Shown piece by piece: positions 47,857-57,000 of a stretch of 64,000 nt of DNA. Positions within the stretch are counted from its first letter, which is position 1, and each line of letters begins with the position of its first letter. The translations under genes and the position numbers were made by a program. The notes under the pieces are model-generated. The model worked only from the letters and a program-made list of their open reading frames with translations, did no database searches and had not been told where the DNA came from. This DNA is from Haliscomenobacter sp. (GTDB lineage Bacteria; Bacteroidota; Bacteroidia; Chitinophagales; Saprospiraceae), in assembly GCA_016707205.1 (NCBI GenBank), contig JADJHZ010000001.1:434001-498000 (forward strand), in the 5' to 3' direction.

Positions 47857-47988
47857 GAGGGAGCAGGGAAATAGGGAGCAGGGAAATAGGGAGCAGGTGA
47901 ATAGGGAGCAGGGAGCAGGAAGCACTTTTCTGCTCCCTGCTCCCCCACCCCCCAAATGCCTCAACCCCCAAACGCCTTAACGTCTTAC
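47857..47988. repeat. GGGAGCAGG-word hairpin array, then AAACGCC words
   Basis: GGGAGCAGGGAAATA words repeat from 47857 to 47923. TCTGCTCCCTGCTCCC (47930-47945) is the reverse complement of two such words across a 6-8-nt loop. A second vocabulary (CAAACGCCTTAACG, the GCGTT family in reverse) follows and ends 4 bp before the polX start. Confidence 0.65.
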
Positions 47989-47992
47989 CATC

Positions 47993-49639
47993 TTGGACAA
48001 CAAACCCATTGCCAAAGCCTTCCAGTTCCTCGGTGAGCTCATGGAACTGCACGAGGAAAACCCGTTCAAAGTGCGTTCCTATCAGAATGCCTATATGACC
48101 CTGCGCAAATGGGAACAGCCGCTGGGCGAAATGCCCTTTGAAGAAATTGAGGCCATAAAAGGGGTCGGGAAAGCTATCGCAGGAAAAATCAAGGAATTGC
48201 TGGATTCCGGGCAGATGCAGACTCTGGAGAAATACAAAGCCCAGACGCCGGAGGGGGTCCAGGAGATGCTCCAGATCAAAGGCTTTGGGCCTAAAAAAGT
48301 CCGGACGGTCTGGAAAGACCTCGGGGTGGAAACCGTCGGCGAACTGCTTTATGCCATAAACGAAAACCGACTCCTCGAATTAAAGGGGTTTGGCAAAAAA
48401 ACGCAGGAGGAGCTTCGGCAGCAATTGGAGTATTACCGGTTGTCCAAAGACAAATTCCTGTATGCCAGCGCCGAAAGCGAAGCGCTTGCGCTGGTCGAAT
48501 CGCTGCAAGCCGCGCTCCCCGATTCCGCGGTAGTAGAATGGACCGGCGCGATCCGGCGCAGGGAGCCGGTTTTGGAATCCATCGAGTTGCTCGTGGGCAC
48601 GGCCGGCTTATCCCCATCTGAATTGGGAGCCTCCCTGACCGAAATCCAGCCCGCTGCCGGAGGCTGGCGAGGAGTAAGTCCATCCGGGTTTCCGGTAATG
48701 CTTCACGTTTGCCATCCGGAGGAGTTCGGTTCCAAACAGTTCCGGCACTCGGCCAGCCCGTCTTTTTTAGATGCTTTTATATCCCGGTTTCCGGGGCAGG
48801 ATTTCAGGGGCTTAGCGGAAGAAACAGCCGTATTTGAGCGGGCAGGATTGACCTACCTGGCGCCTGAGCTGCGCTCGGCGCCGGATGCCCTGAACTGGGT
48901 TGCCCATGAACTTCTTTCTGAGGAGGATATCCGGGGAGTAGTACATGCCCACAGCACCTATAGCGACGGCATCCATACCCTTCAGGAAATGGCGAAATAC
49001 GCCCGCAGCGCCGGATTCGCTTATCTATTGATCACCGACCATTCCAAGTCTGCGTTCTATGCCAATGGTCTGAGCATAGAACGCGTCCTCGCCCAAATGG
49101 CTGAAATCGATGCGCTCAACGCGGCCATGGCCCCATTCCGGATCTTTAAAGGGATTGAAAGCGATATTCTGGCCGACGGCAGCCTGGATTATCCGGAGGA
49201 GATCCTGGCTCAGTTCGAGGTGGTCATTGCCTCGGTGCACAGCAACCTAAAAATGGACGAAGCCAAGGCTACGGCGCGGATCATCCGGGCCATAGAGAAC
49301 CCGCATACCCGGATATTAGGGCATCCGACCGGCAGATTGCTGCTTTCCAGGCCGGGATATCCGCTCGATCACCATGCGGTGATCGACGCCTGCGCAGCTC
49401 AAGGGGTTGCGATTGAACTGAACGCCAACCCCTACCGGCTGGATCTGGACTGGTCCTGGATACCTTACGCCATGGAAAAGCAGGTATTGATCTCCATCAA
49501 CCCCGATGCGCATAGCCGGGAAGGTATTCGCGATATTCATTTTGGCGTAATGGCCGCCCGAAAAGGAGGCCTGACGAAAACCCTTTGCTTGAACGCGATG
49601 GAGCCGGAGCAGTTCGCCGCCTGGATGAAAAGACCCTAA
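47993..49639 (+). CDS. polX: PolX-type protein: degenerate X-family polymerase with intact PHP domain
   Basis: 548 residues from a TTG at 47993 (LDNKPIAKAFQFLGELMELHEENPFK); no ATG fits better. N-terminal 8-kDa region with helix-hairpin-helix motifs (AIKGVGKAIAGKIKELL, QIKGFGPKKVRTVW), then the X-family palm. The palm motif normally reads GSxRRxxETxGDIDxL; here it is GAIRRREPVLESIELLVG (about 184-201), so the catalytic aspartates are lost. The C-terminal PHP domain keeps its metal ligands: VVHAHSTYSDG (about 316-326), ITDHSKS, GIESDIL, IASVHSN, LGHPTGR and INPDAHS. Likely a repair 3'-5' exonuclease/phosphatase without polymerase activity (inference). Confidence 0.88.
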   Translation: MDNKPIAKAFQFLGELMELHEENPFKVRSYQNAYMTLRKWEQPLGEMPFEEIEAIKGVGKAIAGKIKELLDSGQMQTLEKYKAQTPEGVQEMLQIKGFGPKKVRTVWKDLGVETVGELLYAINENRLLELKGFGKKTQEELRQQLEYYRLSKDKFLYASAESEALALVESLQAALPDSAVVEWTGAIRRREPVLESIELLVGTAGLSPSELGASLTEIQPAAGGWRGVSPSGFPVMLHVCHPEEFGSKQFRHSASPSFLDAFISRFPGQDFRGLAEETAVFERAGLTYLAPELRSAPDALNWVAHELLSEEDIRGVVHAHSTYSDGIHTLQEMAKYARSAGFAYLLITDHSKSAFYANGLSIERVLAQMAEIDALNAAMAPFRIFKGIESDILADGSLDYPEEILAQFEVVIASVHSNLKMDEAKATARIIRAIENPHTRILGHPTGRLLLSRPGYPLDHHAVIDACAAQGVAIELNANPYRLDLDWSWIPYAMEKQVLISINPDAHSREGIRDIHFGVMAARKGGLTKTLCLNAMEPEQFAAWMKRP

Positions 49640-49709
49640 CAAAGCGTCGATTAACAGGTTATTAACAAGAAAACCATAAAAAGGACGAAATCCATTGAAC
49701 GCCGTTTTC

Positions 49710-49717
49710 TACTTTTG
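49710..49717 (+). promoter_or_regulatory. Candidate -7 box of the DUF1573 gene
   Basis: TACTTTTG, identical to the topA box, 47 bp upstream of the start codon in the 125-bp gap after polX. The -33 element is unclear. Confidence 0.45.
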
Positions 49718-49764
49718 CGTTTCAGAAAGGTGGTTCCCTATTAGAAAATCAAATAATCCGCACT

Positions 49765-50292
49765 ATGCTAAAATTTGTAAAAATCGGAATGCTCGCAGGG
49801 TTTGCGTTTTTCGCGCTCAGCTCCTGCCAAAATGCCAACAAAGACGTGCGCGATGTGGCGCGTCAAAGCATTGAAAACGAAAACTCCCCGGTTCAACCTG
49901 TTCAGGCTGACCCCATGGGTACGCAAACGGCTGCCCCCGCCGCTCCGTCGGGCCCGGTGACGACGGTGGAGTTTCCCGAAGAGCGTTTCAACTTCGGAAC
50001 GATTACCGAAGGGGAAAAAGTGAAACATACCTTCAAATTCAAGAACACCGGAAAAGAGCCGCTCGTATTGAGCGATGCCCGCAGTACCTGCGGATGTACC
50101 GTCCCGACATGGCCCCGCGAACCGATTGCTCCCGGAAAATCCGGCGAAATCACGGTCGAATTCAGCTCGGCGGGCAAGGGCGGTTCCCAGAGCAAACGCG
50201 TTACGATTGTAGCCAATACCAACCCTCCCGAAACCTTCATCTATATGGAAGGCGACGTGACCGTTGCTTCGGAAACCAACCCGAACAACTAG
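49765..50292 (+). CDS. DUF1573 lipoprotein
   Basis: 175 residues. The signal MLKFVKIGMLAGFAFFALSSC with lipobox LSSC indicates a lipoprotein. A flexible Pro/Ala linker (QADPMGTQTAAPAAPSGP) precedes one DUF1573 immunoglobulin-like domain: FNFGTITEGEKVKHTFKFKNTGKEPLVLSDARSTCGCTVP, PIAPGKSGEITVEFSS, KRVTIVANTNPP. The CGC pair after STCG is family-typical and may form a disulphide. Such domains occur on the surface or in the periplasm of Bacteroidota; role unknown. A strong terminator follows. Confidence 0.87.
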   Translation: MLKFVKIGMLAGFAFFALSSCQNANKDVRDVARQSIENENSPVQPVQADPMGTQTAAPAAPSGPVTTVEFPEERFNFGTITEGEKVKHTFKFKNTGKEPLVLSDARSTCGCTVPTWPREPIAPGKSGEITVEFSSAGKGGSQSKRVTIVANTNPPETFIYMEGDVTVASETNPNN

Positions 50293-50314
50293 GATTCTGT
50301 TTTTTCATAAAAGG

Positions 50315-50350
50315 AAGCCTTCCGGAGATGAACAATCCGGAAGGCTTTTT
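50315..50350 (+). terminator. Rho-independent terminator after DUF1573
   Basis: Arms AAGCCTTCCGGA (50315-50326) and TCCGGAAGGCTT (50336-50347) pair perfectly over 12 bp with a 9-nt loop and run into T5 (50346-50350). Confidence 0.9.
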
Positions 50351-50392
50351 ATTTTACCTGTTTACTTGGCCAATTAGCCAAACCTAGCCTAA

Positions 50393-51256
50393 ATGAAACA
50401 GTACCTGTCTCTGATCAAATTCAGCCATACCGTTTTTGCCATGCCGTTTGCTCTTTTGGGGTTTTTCCTTGCGTGGCTGGAAACCGGCGATTCTTTTAGC
50501 TGGCGTTTGTTGTTTTTAGTGGTGCTCTGTATGATTTTCGCCCGCAGCGCGGCCATGGCCTTCAACCGCTACCTCGACCGGAGCATCGACAGCGAGAACC
50601 CCAGGACCCGGCAACGGGAGATTCCGGCCGGGGTTATCCGCCCGGGTTCAGCATTGGCGTTCACCCTGGCGAACGCGCTGTTGTTCGTGGCAGCAACCTG
50701 GTTCATCAATCCCCTGTGCTTTGCTTTGTCGCCGGTAGCCCTGGCGGTTATCCTGGGCTATAGCTATACCAAGCGATTTACCTATCTGTGCCATTTTATC
50801 CTGGGCCTGGGACTTTCCCTGGCGCCTATTGGCGCCTATCTTGCGGGGGGCGGGCATTTCGACCCGATTCCGCTGCTGTATTCCCTCGCAGTGCTTTGTT
50901 GGGTTGCCGGATTTGACATTATCTATGCCCTTCAGGACGAAGAGTTCGACAAATCAATGGACCTGAGCTCCATCCCGGTCCGCCTGGGCAGAAAAGGCGC
51001 CCTGCGGCTTTCGCGCTTGCTGCATCTGCTGAGCGCTTCGGGAATCGGAATAGCCGCCGCGCTGCTTACGCGGGCTTACCCCCAATTCGAATGGATTCAC
51101 CTGGCGGCGGCCGGCGTGTTTATGGCGATGCTCATCTACCAGCATTCCCTGGTAAAGCCCAACGATCTGAGCAAGGTAAATCTGGCCTTCTTCACCACAA
51201 ACGGGATAGCCAGCCTCGCCTTCAGCGGGCTGATGATTCTGGATATTTTTGTTTAA
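50393..51256 (+). CDS. UbiA family prenyltransferase
   Basis: 287 residues, integral membrane with about eight helices (FAMPFALLGFFLAWL, LLFLVVLCMIFARSAAMAF, ALAFTLANALLFVAATWFI). The two Asp-rich motifs of UbiA enzymes are present: NRYLDRSIDSENPRTRQREIP and YALQDEEFDKS. These bind the Mg-prenyl diphosphate. The sequence resembles the 4-hydroxybenzoate/MqnP branch, so the acceptor is probably an aromatic quinone precursor. No other quinone genes are nearby to decide it. Its stop shares TTAA with the convergent MOSC gene. Confidence 0.87.
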   Translation: MKQYLSLIKFSHTVFAMPFALLGFFLAWLETGDSFSWRLLFLVVLCMIFARSAAMAFNRYLDRSIDSENPRTRQREIPAGVIRPGSALAFTLANALLFVAATWFINPLCFALSPVALAVILGYSYTKRFTYLCHFILGLGLSLAPIGAYLAGGGHFDPIPLLYSLAVLCWVAGFDIIYALQDEEFDKSMDLSSIPVRLGRKGALRLSRLLHLLSASGIGIAAALLTRAYPQFEWIHLAAAGVFMAMLIYQHSLVKPNDLSKVNLAFFTTNGIASLAFSGLMILDIFV

Positions 51257-52095
51257 AGCGGAGTTCTCCTGGAAAGTATAGAAAACGAATCTCCCACCCG
51301 GATAACCGCCGGTTCGTTTTCCTGGGTTTCCAAATCCACACAAGCATTGACCCCGAAAAGGATTTTATGGCCTTGTTGCCGGAAACCTGCCAGGGTGCGA
51401 AGGGGCTCTTTGCCCTGCTCCCCGGTATCGGGGTCGATCGTAACGATCTGGCACCGGGCGCAGGGTTTAGGGGTTCGGAAGGAATAGGCGCCGATCTGCA
51501 CCCGCGCCCAGGTATCTTCCTCCCAGGCTTTGCCGCCGCTGATCACCAGATTTGGGCGGAAGCGGCGCATCTCCACCGGGTAAGGGAGCCTCCGGTTCAG
51601 ATCGTCCAACGACGCTTGCTGAGCAATCAGGAAAGGAAACCCGTCGGAAAAACCGGTTACATCTTCTGGCTGCGCATACGTTGGGTCAACTACCCGGAGG
51701 GTGCTCTCCGGCATATAGACCAAAAAACAAAGGCAGTCGATCGCCTCGTGAAACCAGCGGTCTACTTCCATGCCCACCTGAAGTCCGACCACGGTATCCT
51801 GCCAGATCGTTACGTCTATGGGGACGCCCGACTGGGCGCGGGCCATAGGGATGATTAAGTCCGGCATGCGTCCACGGCGGTCGTGGATCTTCAGTCCGGA
51901 CGGGCTCACCTCCGCCTGGAGCAACGCCAGGGAGCTGCATTCCCGCTGGGAAATAAAACGTCCGTCTTCGTCCACCAGCATCCACCGGCGGTCAAACTCC
52001 AGCCCGCGGCGCCCCAGGGGCCAGGAATCCGGGGACATTCCTCCGAGGGATTTCACCGGATATACATGAATGGAAGCAAGGGTACGCATGGCCAT
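51253..52095 (-). CDS. MOSC domain protein
   Basis: 280 residues. MOSC N-terminal beta-barrel (LASIHVYPVKSLGGMSPDSWPLGRRGLEFDRRWMLVD) followed by the MOSC domain (GFPFLIAQQASLDDLNRRL, MRRFRPNLVISGGKAWEEDTW, PKPCARCQIVTIDPDTGEQ). The cysteine in KPCARC corresponds to the molybdenum ligand of mARC/YcbX-type enzymes, which reduce N-hydroxylated compounds. It may therefore hold a sulphurated Moco; the molybdenum hydroxylase at 20 kb needs the same cofactor family. 4-bp tail overlap with the UbiA gene. Confidence 0.87.
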   Translation of the reverse strand: MAMRTLASIHVYPVKSLGGMSPDSWPLGRRGLEFDRRWMLVDEDGRFISQRECSSLALLQAEVSPSGLKIHDRRGRMPDLIIPMARAQSGVPIDVTIWQDTVVGLQVGMEVDRWFHEAIDCLCFLVYMPESTLRVVDPTYAQPEDVTGFSDGFPFLIAQQASLDDLNRRLPYPVEMRRFRPNLVISGGKAWEEDTWARVQIGAYSFRTPKPCARCQIVTIDPDTGEQGKEPLRTLAGFRQQGHKILFGVNACVDLETQENEPAVIRVGDSFSILSRRTPL

Positions 52096-52104
52096 TTATT
52101 TGGT

Positions 52105-53541
52105 TCAAACGGCCGCCAATAATCCAGGCCGTTCCTGATGCAGTTTAACGATCAGTTCTCCAAAAAGCGTGTTAGCCCAGGCAAACCATTTTCGCGTAAA
52201 ATCGGCGGGATCGTCCATATCAAACGCCTCGTGCATGAATCCCGTGCCCGCGTGGGTTCGTTTGAGCATGCGCAGGCACTCGAGGATCTCTTTTTCGTCC
52301 GTACTCGTCATTGCCCGGAGGATGATGCCCATGGGCCAGATCCGCCGTTTGCCGCTGTGCGGACTTGCCTGCCCGCTCGCCGCTTTGCCCCGGAAGAAAT
52401 AGGGGTTGTGGTCGCTCAGCAAGAACTGACGGGTGCGCTGATAAAGCGGGTCTCCGGGTTGATGAACCCCGAGATAAGCCAGGGACATCAGGCTTGGCAC
52501 GTTGGCATCGTCCTGGAACAGCGCGTTGCCATACCCATCCACTTCGTAGGCATAGATCTTTCCAAACTGCAAATGCTTGCGCACCGCATACTGTTTGATG
52601 GCGGCGTCTACCTCATTGGCCAGTGCCAGGCATTGGGCGGCGAACGCGGGATCTTTCCGCACTGTCCGGTATATTTCATCCAGTTGCAGCAAGGATTGCA
52701 CCGCAAACAGGTTGGAAGGAATCAGGAATGGAAAAACGGTCGAATCATCGGAAGGGCGGAACATAGAGGCGATCAAGCCAACAGGGCGGATCAAATGCCC
52801 TTTTCCGCTGAACGGCGGCGCGTCGATCACCCAGGTGGTCATGCGGGTAAAATAGTACGGACTGTCGCCACTCTTTCTTTGCTCGGTGCGAACCGTATCC
52901 ACGATAAGGCGCATGGCACGATCCCAATCGGCGTCGAAGATGGAGGCGTCGCCGCTGGTTTTCCAATAGCCATGGGAAAGCCGGACGACATAACACAGCG
53001 AGTCGATTTCCCATTTGCGTTCGTGCACGCCCGGCAACAACTGCGGGCGGTCACCGTCCCACTCCGATTTCCTGGTCCCGTCCTTGTAAAACGCGTTGGC
53101 GTAGGGATCCAGCAACACGCACTGCACCTGGCGGTTCACTAAGCCATGGATAAGCCGCTTCAAGGGCTCGTCTTTAGGGATTAAAGGCAGATAGGGCCAA
53201 ACCTGGGCGCAGGAATCCCGGAGCCACATGGCGTCGATATCGCCGGTGATGACAAACGTATCCGGTTTGCCGTTCCACTCCCCTACTTCCACCGTGGTGT
53301 CCAGGGTATTGGGGTAGCAGTTTTCGAACATCCAGGCCAGCTCCCGGTCGGGAATAGCGGCTTTGACCTGCTGAATCTGGTCTTCTACCGCCTGGCTGGT
53401 GAACCGTCGCTGCCCCGGCGCCGGGCGCTGGGAAGCGAATTCCTGCCAGGAGCGAGAAAAAACCCATTGGGGCGCTACAAGGCCTGCGCCGGCAGTCAGC
53501 CCGGCTAAATGGACAAACGTTCTTCGTTTCATTGGCGTCAA
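52105..53541 (-). CDS. GH125 metal-independent alpha-mannosidase
   Basis: 478 residues. The N-terminus MKRRTFVHLAGLTAGAGLVAP looks like a Tat signal. The (alpha/alpha)6 barrel has GH125 hallmarks: NTLDTTVEV, TFVITGDIDAMWLRDSCAQVWPYL with the candidate acid Asp, RPVGLIASMFRPSDDSTVFPFLIPSN, and MHEAFDMDDPADFTRKWFAWANTLFGE with the candidate base Glu. Family members remove alpha-1,6-mannose from N-glycan-like substrates. It starts 9 bp upstream of the MOSC gene on the same strand. The start used is the first ATG at 53541; the second (MKRR) lies three codons on and may be the true one. Confidence 0.92.
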   Translation of the reverse strand: MTPMKRRTFVHLAGLTAGAGLVAPQWVFSRSWQEFASQRPAPGQRRFTSQAVEDQIQQVKAAIPDRELAWMFENCYPNTLDTTVEVGEWNGKPDTFVITGDIDAMWLRDSCAQVWPYLPLIPKDEPLKRLIHGLVNRQVQCVLLDPYANAFYKDGTRKSEWDGDRPQLLPGVHERKWEIDSLCYVVRLSHGYWKTSGDASIFDADWDRAMRLIVDTVRTEQRKSGDSPYYFTRMTTWVIDAPPFSGKGHLIRPVGLIASMFRPSDDSTVFPFLIPSNLFAVQSLLQLDEIYRTVRKDPAFAAQCLALANEVDAAIKQYAVRKHLQFGKIYAYEVDGYGNALFQDDANVPSLMSLAYLGVHQPGDPLYQRTRQFLLSDHNPYFFRGKAASGQASPHSGKRRIWPMGIILRAMTSTDEKEILECLRMLKRTHAGTGFMHEAFDMDDPADFTRKWFAWANTLFGELIVKLHQERPGLLAAV

Positions 53542-54078
53542 TTCAGGTAGCCCGCCCGATCCAGGCGGAGATCGTTTTAAACTGCATTAATTACTTAAAC
53601 AAGTATACGAAGAATCAAGGAGGTTGAACAGATTTAATCCTGGAAGCGATCTCAAAATTATAGCATATGGCGTTCTCCCCCTTTGAAGGCTAATCTTGTA
53701 GTGTTTTTTCCTAAACCATGGTTTGGTGCAGTCCCTCTTCCGTTTCTGCCCCCGGCCTCGGGGTATGTTCTTTTTTTGCTCGCCCAAAAAAAGAACCAAA
53801 AAAAGGGCGCTCCTTCGCCCTACCGCTCCGTGGCAAACGCCTTCGCTTTATGGGCTTCAACCGCTTGGAACACCGATCGTTGCGTTTCACCTGCATGCTA
53901 AGCGGTTGACCCCATAAGGCGATCCCGTTCTTCGAACGGGAACGGCGTTTCCCACGGGCTCCGGGCTGCGGAGGGCAATTCAGAGACAAGCCGTTAGTTA
54001 TGAAAATACTACAAGATTAACGAAGAGGCAGCCCCCGGAGAAAGCAGCAGAAGTTCCTGCGCGGACTGGTTTTCCCCG
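53542..54078. other. 537-bp gap holding a MITE-like element
   Basis: No gene I can support. Short open frames here read as KKRTKKG-type low-complexity peptides on both strands and are products of the inverted repeats. The structured segment is described separately (53691-54019). The 59 bp after it are the leader of the Dna2-like gene. Confidence 0.5.
53691..54019. mobile_element. MITE-like palindromic element
   Basis: 18-bp terminal inverted repeats TAATCTTGTAGTGTTTTT (53691-53708) and its reverse complement (54002-54019) match at 16 of 18 positions and bound 329 bp with no gene. Inside are a perfect 12-bp hairpin with A/T-rich arms (53767-53778 with 53785-53796), the palindrome AAACCATGGTTT, a roughly 20-bp imperfect inverted repeat built on TCAACCGCTT/AAGCGGTTGA (about 53848-53920), and CCCGTTC-TT-GAACGGG. 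No target-site duplication is obvious. A non-autonomous insertion or a dispersed intergenic repeat are both possible. Confidence 0.45.
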
Positions 54079-57000
54079 ATGGACGGTGTGCAGTTCGGAG
54101 AATTCCCTTATTTTTCGCGAATGGCAAATGAAGCGCTCGGGCAATTGTTTTTCAGAGAATTGGATAAGATCCGCCGGCACGGGGAATGGACGGATTTAAA
54201 CCGCGTGGACGCATGCTACCAACTCTTGTCCATGGTATTCGTGGAAGCGACCAAACAGGAGCGGCTCCGGTTCAATACCCTGTTTTCCCGGATCGCTTTC
54301 GCCTGCCAGAAATACCAAATCAGCCGCAACCTTCAGTTTTATCTCCATGCGTTTCGGAGGCAAGCGGCAGACGTATTGCAGCACCGGTCCGCTTCCAGCG
54401 AACAACCAGATTTGACGTCCCTGGGCTTCCGGGTGTTAGCCGAGAGTATTACCTCTTTGTTTAATGCGCCGGCTCCGGAGGATTGGCTCGAGATCCTTCG
54501 CGCGCCCTGGCCCTATGCGCACCGCCCGCCGGAGATCCAGTCCTTCAAACCCCACGTGCGGGTGCTGGCTTTGGCCGATTTTCCGCAAGAGAAACAATTC
54601 CTCATCAAAGAAGAAGACTATCCGGAGGAAGACCGGCGCATGCAGTACGGACTTGCCGACCACAACGAAATGTTTAGCCCCGCCATCCGGATGGTTCGGG
54701 AAGTCATCGGATTTCCGGCAACGCTCGAACTGATCGACGTAGAAATCGACCAACAGGGTATTTACCGGCCCAGGGCTATCGTGGCGGAACCCGACCACCT
54801 GATCGATGTATCGGCCATAGCCGAATGCTTCCGGGAAAACGGCGCCATCCCGGAATTGTACCTTCTCAAAAAGTTTCTCCCGTTTACTACCACTGTTGCG
54901 TTGCTGCAAGGGCATATCGCCAACTTTTTCCTGGACGAACTCATCCATCAAACGGACGCGGATTTCCGGAAAACCTTTACCCGCGTTTTCCAGCTCAATC
55001 CCCTGGCGTTTGCGCTGATCAGCGACCACCAGATCAAAACCCTGATGCAGGATTCCCAGCGGCATTTCGTCAACCTGCAGCAGGTGATCCTACGCGATTT
55101 CCCCCAACTGGGTATTTCCCCGAAGGAATGCACCCTGGAGCCCTCGTTTTATGCCCATATTTACGGCATCCAGGGCCGGTTGGACGCGTTCTTCCGAACG
55201 CCGGACCGCTCGGCCATTATCGAACTGAAGAGCGGAAAAGTATTCAAACCCAACGCCTACGGGATCAACGCGAGCCATTTCATCCAAACCCTGCTCTACG
55301 ATCTGATCGTCAAAGCGGTTTTTGGCAGGCAGGCCGACCCCGCCAACTACATCCTGTACTCCGGGGCGGTTGAGCGGCCGTTGCGGTTTGCGCCGGTGGT
55401 CAAAGCCCAGCAATACGAAGCGCTGCAACTCCGGAATCAGTTGCTGGGCGCGGAGCGGCAACTGGCCCAATTGGGCAGGAATGCCCTTTGCGGAAAAGAA
55501 GATCTGCTACGGCAAGGCCTTCGGTGGCTGGACCAGTTCAATCCCGATAGGTTTAGCGCCTCCGGGAGCTTTGTCGTTCGGGATGTAGAGGCTTTCTGGA
55601 GAACCATCCAGGCGGCGGACGAGACGGAAAAGCGGTTTTTTTTCGCTTTCTGCGGGTTTATAGCCCGCGAGCACCGGCTCGCCAAAACCGGGATGGAAGA
55701 CCTGGAATCCGTGAATGGGCAATCGGCGCTCTGGCGCAACAGCCTGGAGAAGAAAGAATCCGATTTCGATATTCTCAGCCATTTGACCATCCGCGTCAAT
55801 CAAGCCGCCGCCGAACAAGCCGCGCTGAAGTTTGTTCGAACGGAGCACACCAACCGCCTGGCCAACTTCCGGACGGGCGATATCGCCATTCTGTACCCCT
55901 TGCCTCCCGACGGAAAATCGCCGCTCTCCAACCAGTTGTTTAAATGCACCATTACCGAGATCAACGCCCAGGAAATCGCGGTCCAGCTCCGCGCCCGGCA
56001 ATCCAACGACCAGATCTTCCGGGAAAAGACCTTCTGGAACCTGGAACACGACCTCATGGACATCTCCTTCATCGGGATGTACCGCGGCCTGTTTGATTTC
56101 CTGAGAAGCCCTTCCCGCGCCCGGCAGCTGCTGCTGGGGCGCATTCCTCCCGGGGTTCCCGATCCGGCGCCGGACCTCGCGCCCATGGAAATGACGGCCG
56201 AGCAGCAGCAGATTTTCCGGCAGATCCTGGCCTCCAGGGACTATTTCCTGCTCTGGGGGCCGCCGGGGACCGGGAAAACCAGCATCATGCTCAAACACCT
56301 GGCGGGGCATTGGTTTCAGAACACGACCGAGACCCTGCTGATTCTGGCGTATACCAACCGGGCGGTAGATGAGATCTGCGCCGCTATCGAATCCTTTCAC
56401 CCCGATGTTCGGGACCAATACCTGCGCATCGGCTCGCGGTTTTCAACCGCTTCGGAATTCCAGGACCGGCTGCTCCAGGTGCAGGCAGAAAAAGCGGGCA
56501 CAAGAAAGGAGCTGAAAGAACTGATTCAGCGCCAGCGCATCCTTGTCGCCACCGTAGCGGCGATTGCCGGTAAGCCGGAACTCCTGGAATTGAAGGCGTT
56601 CGACCGGGTGTTGATCGACGAAGCGTCCCAGATTCCGGAGCCTATGCTGGCCGGGTTTTTGCCCCGGTTCCGCCATTTTCTTTTAATCGGCGACCACAAG
56701 CAACTCCCCGCCGTGGTCGTCCAGGACGAAAGCGCGTCCTCCGTGGAGGACGAAGCGCTTCAGGAGCTGGGCATTCAGAACCTGCGCAATAGCATGTTCG
56801 AACGCCTGTATAAACGCTGCCAGGCGCAGCACTGGCATTGGGCGTATGCCCAGCTCAGCCATCAGGGGCGGATGCACCAGGAGGTGATGGCGTTTCCCAA
56901 CCGCCTTTTTTACGAAGGGCAGCTGCAAATCCTTCCGGAGTCGTCCCTGGGGCGTCTGCCGCAAATCCGGCAGGAGGTTCTTTCGCTTCCGGAACAAGAC

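Noticed and set aside
53683..53917. Several 60-70-codon frames reading KKRTKKG-like peptides
   Set aside because: Created on both strands by the A/T-rich hairpin of the MITE-like element; not protein-like.
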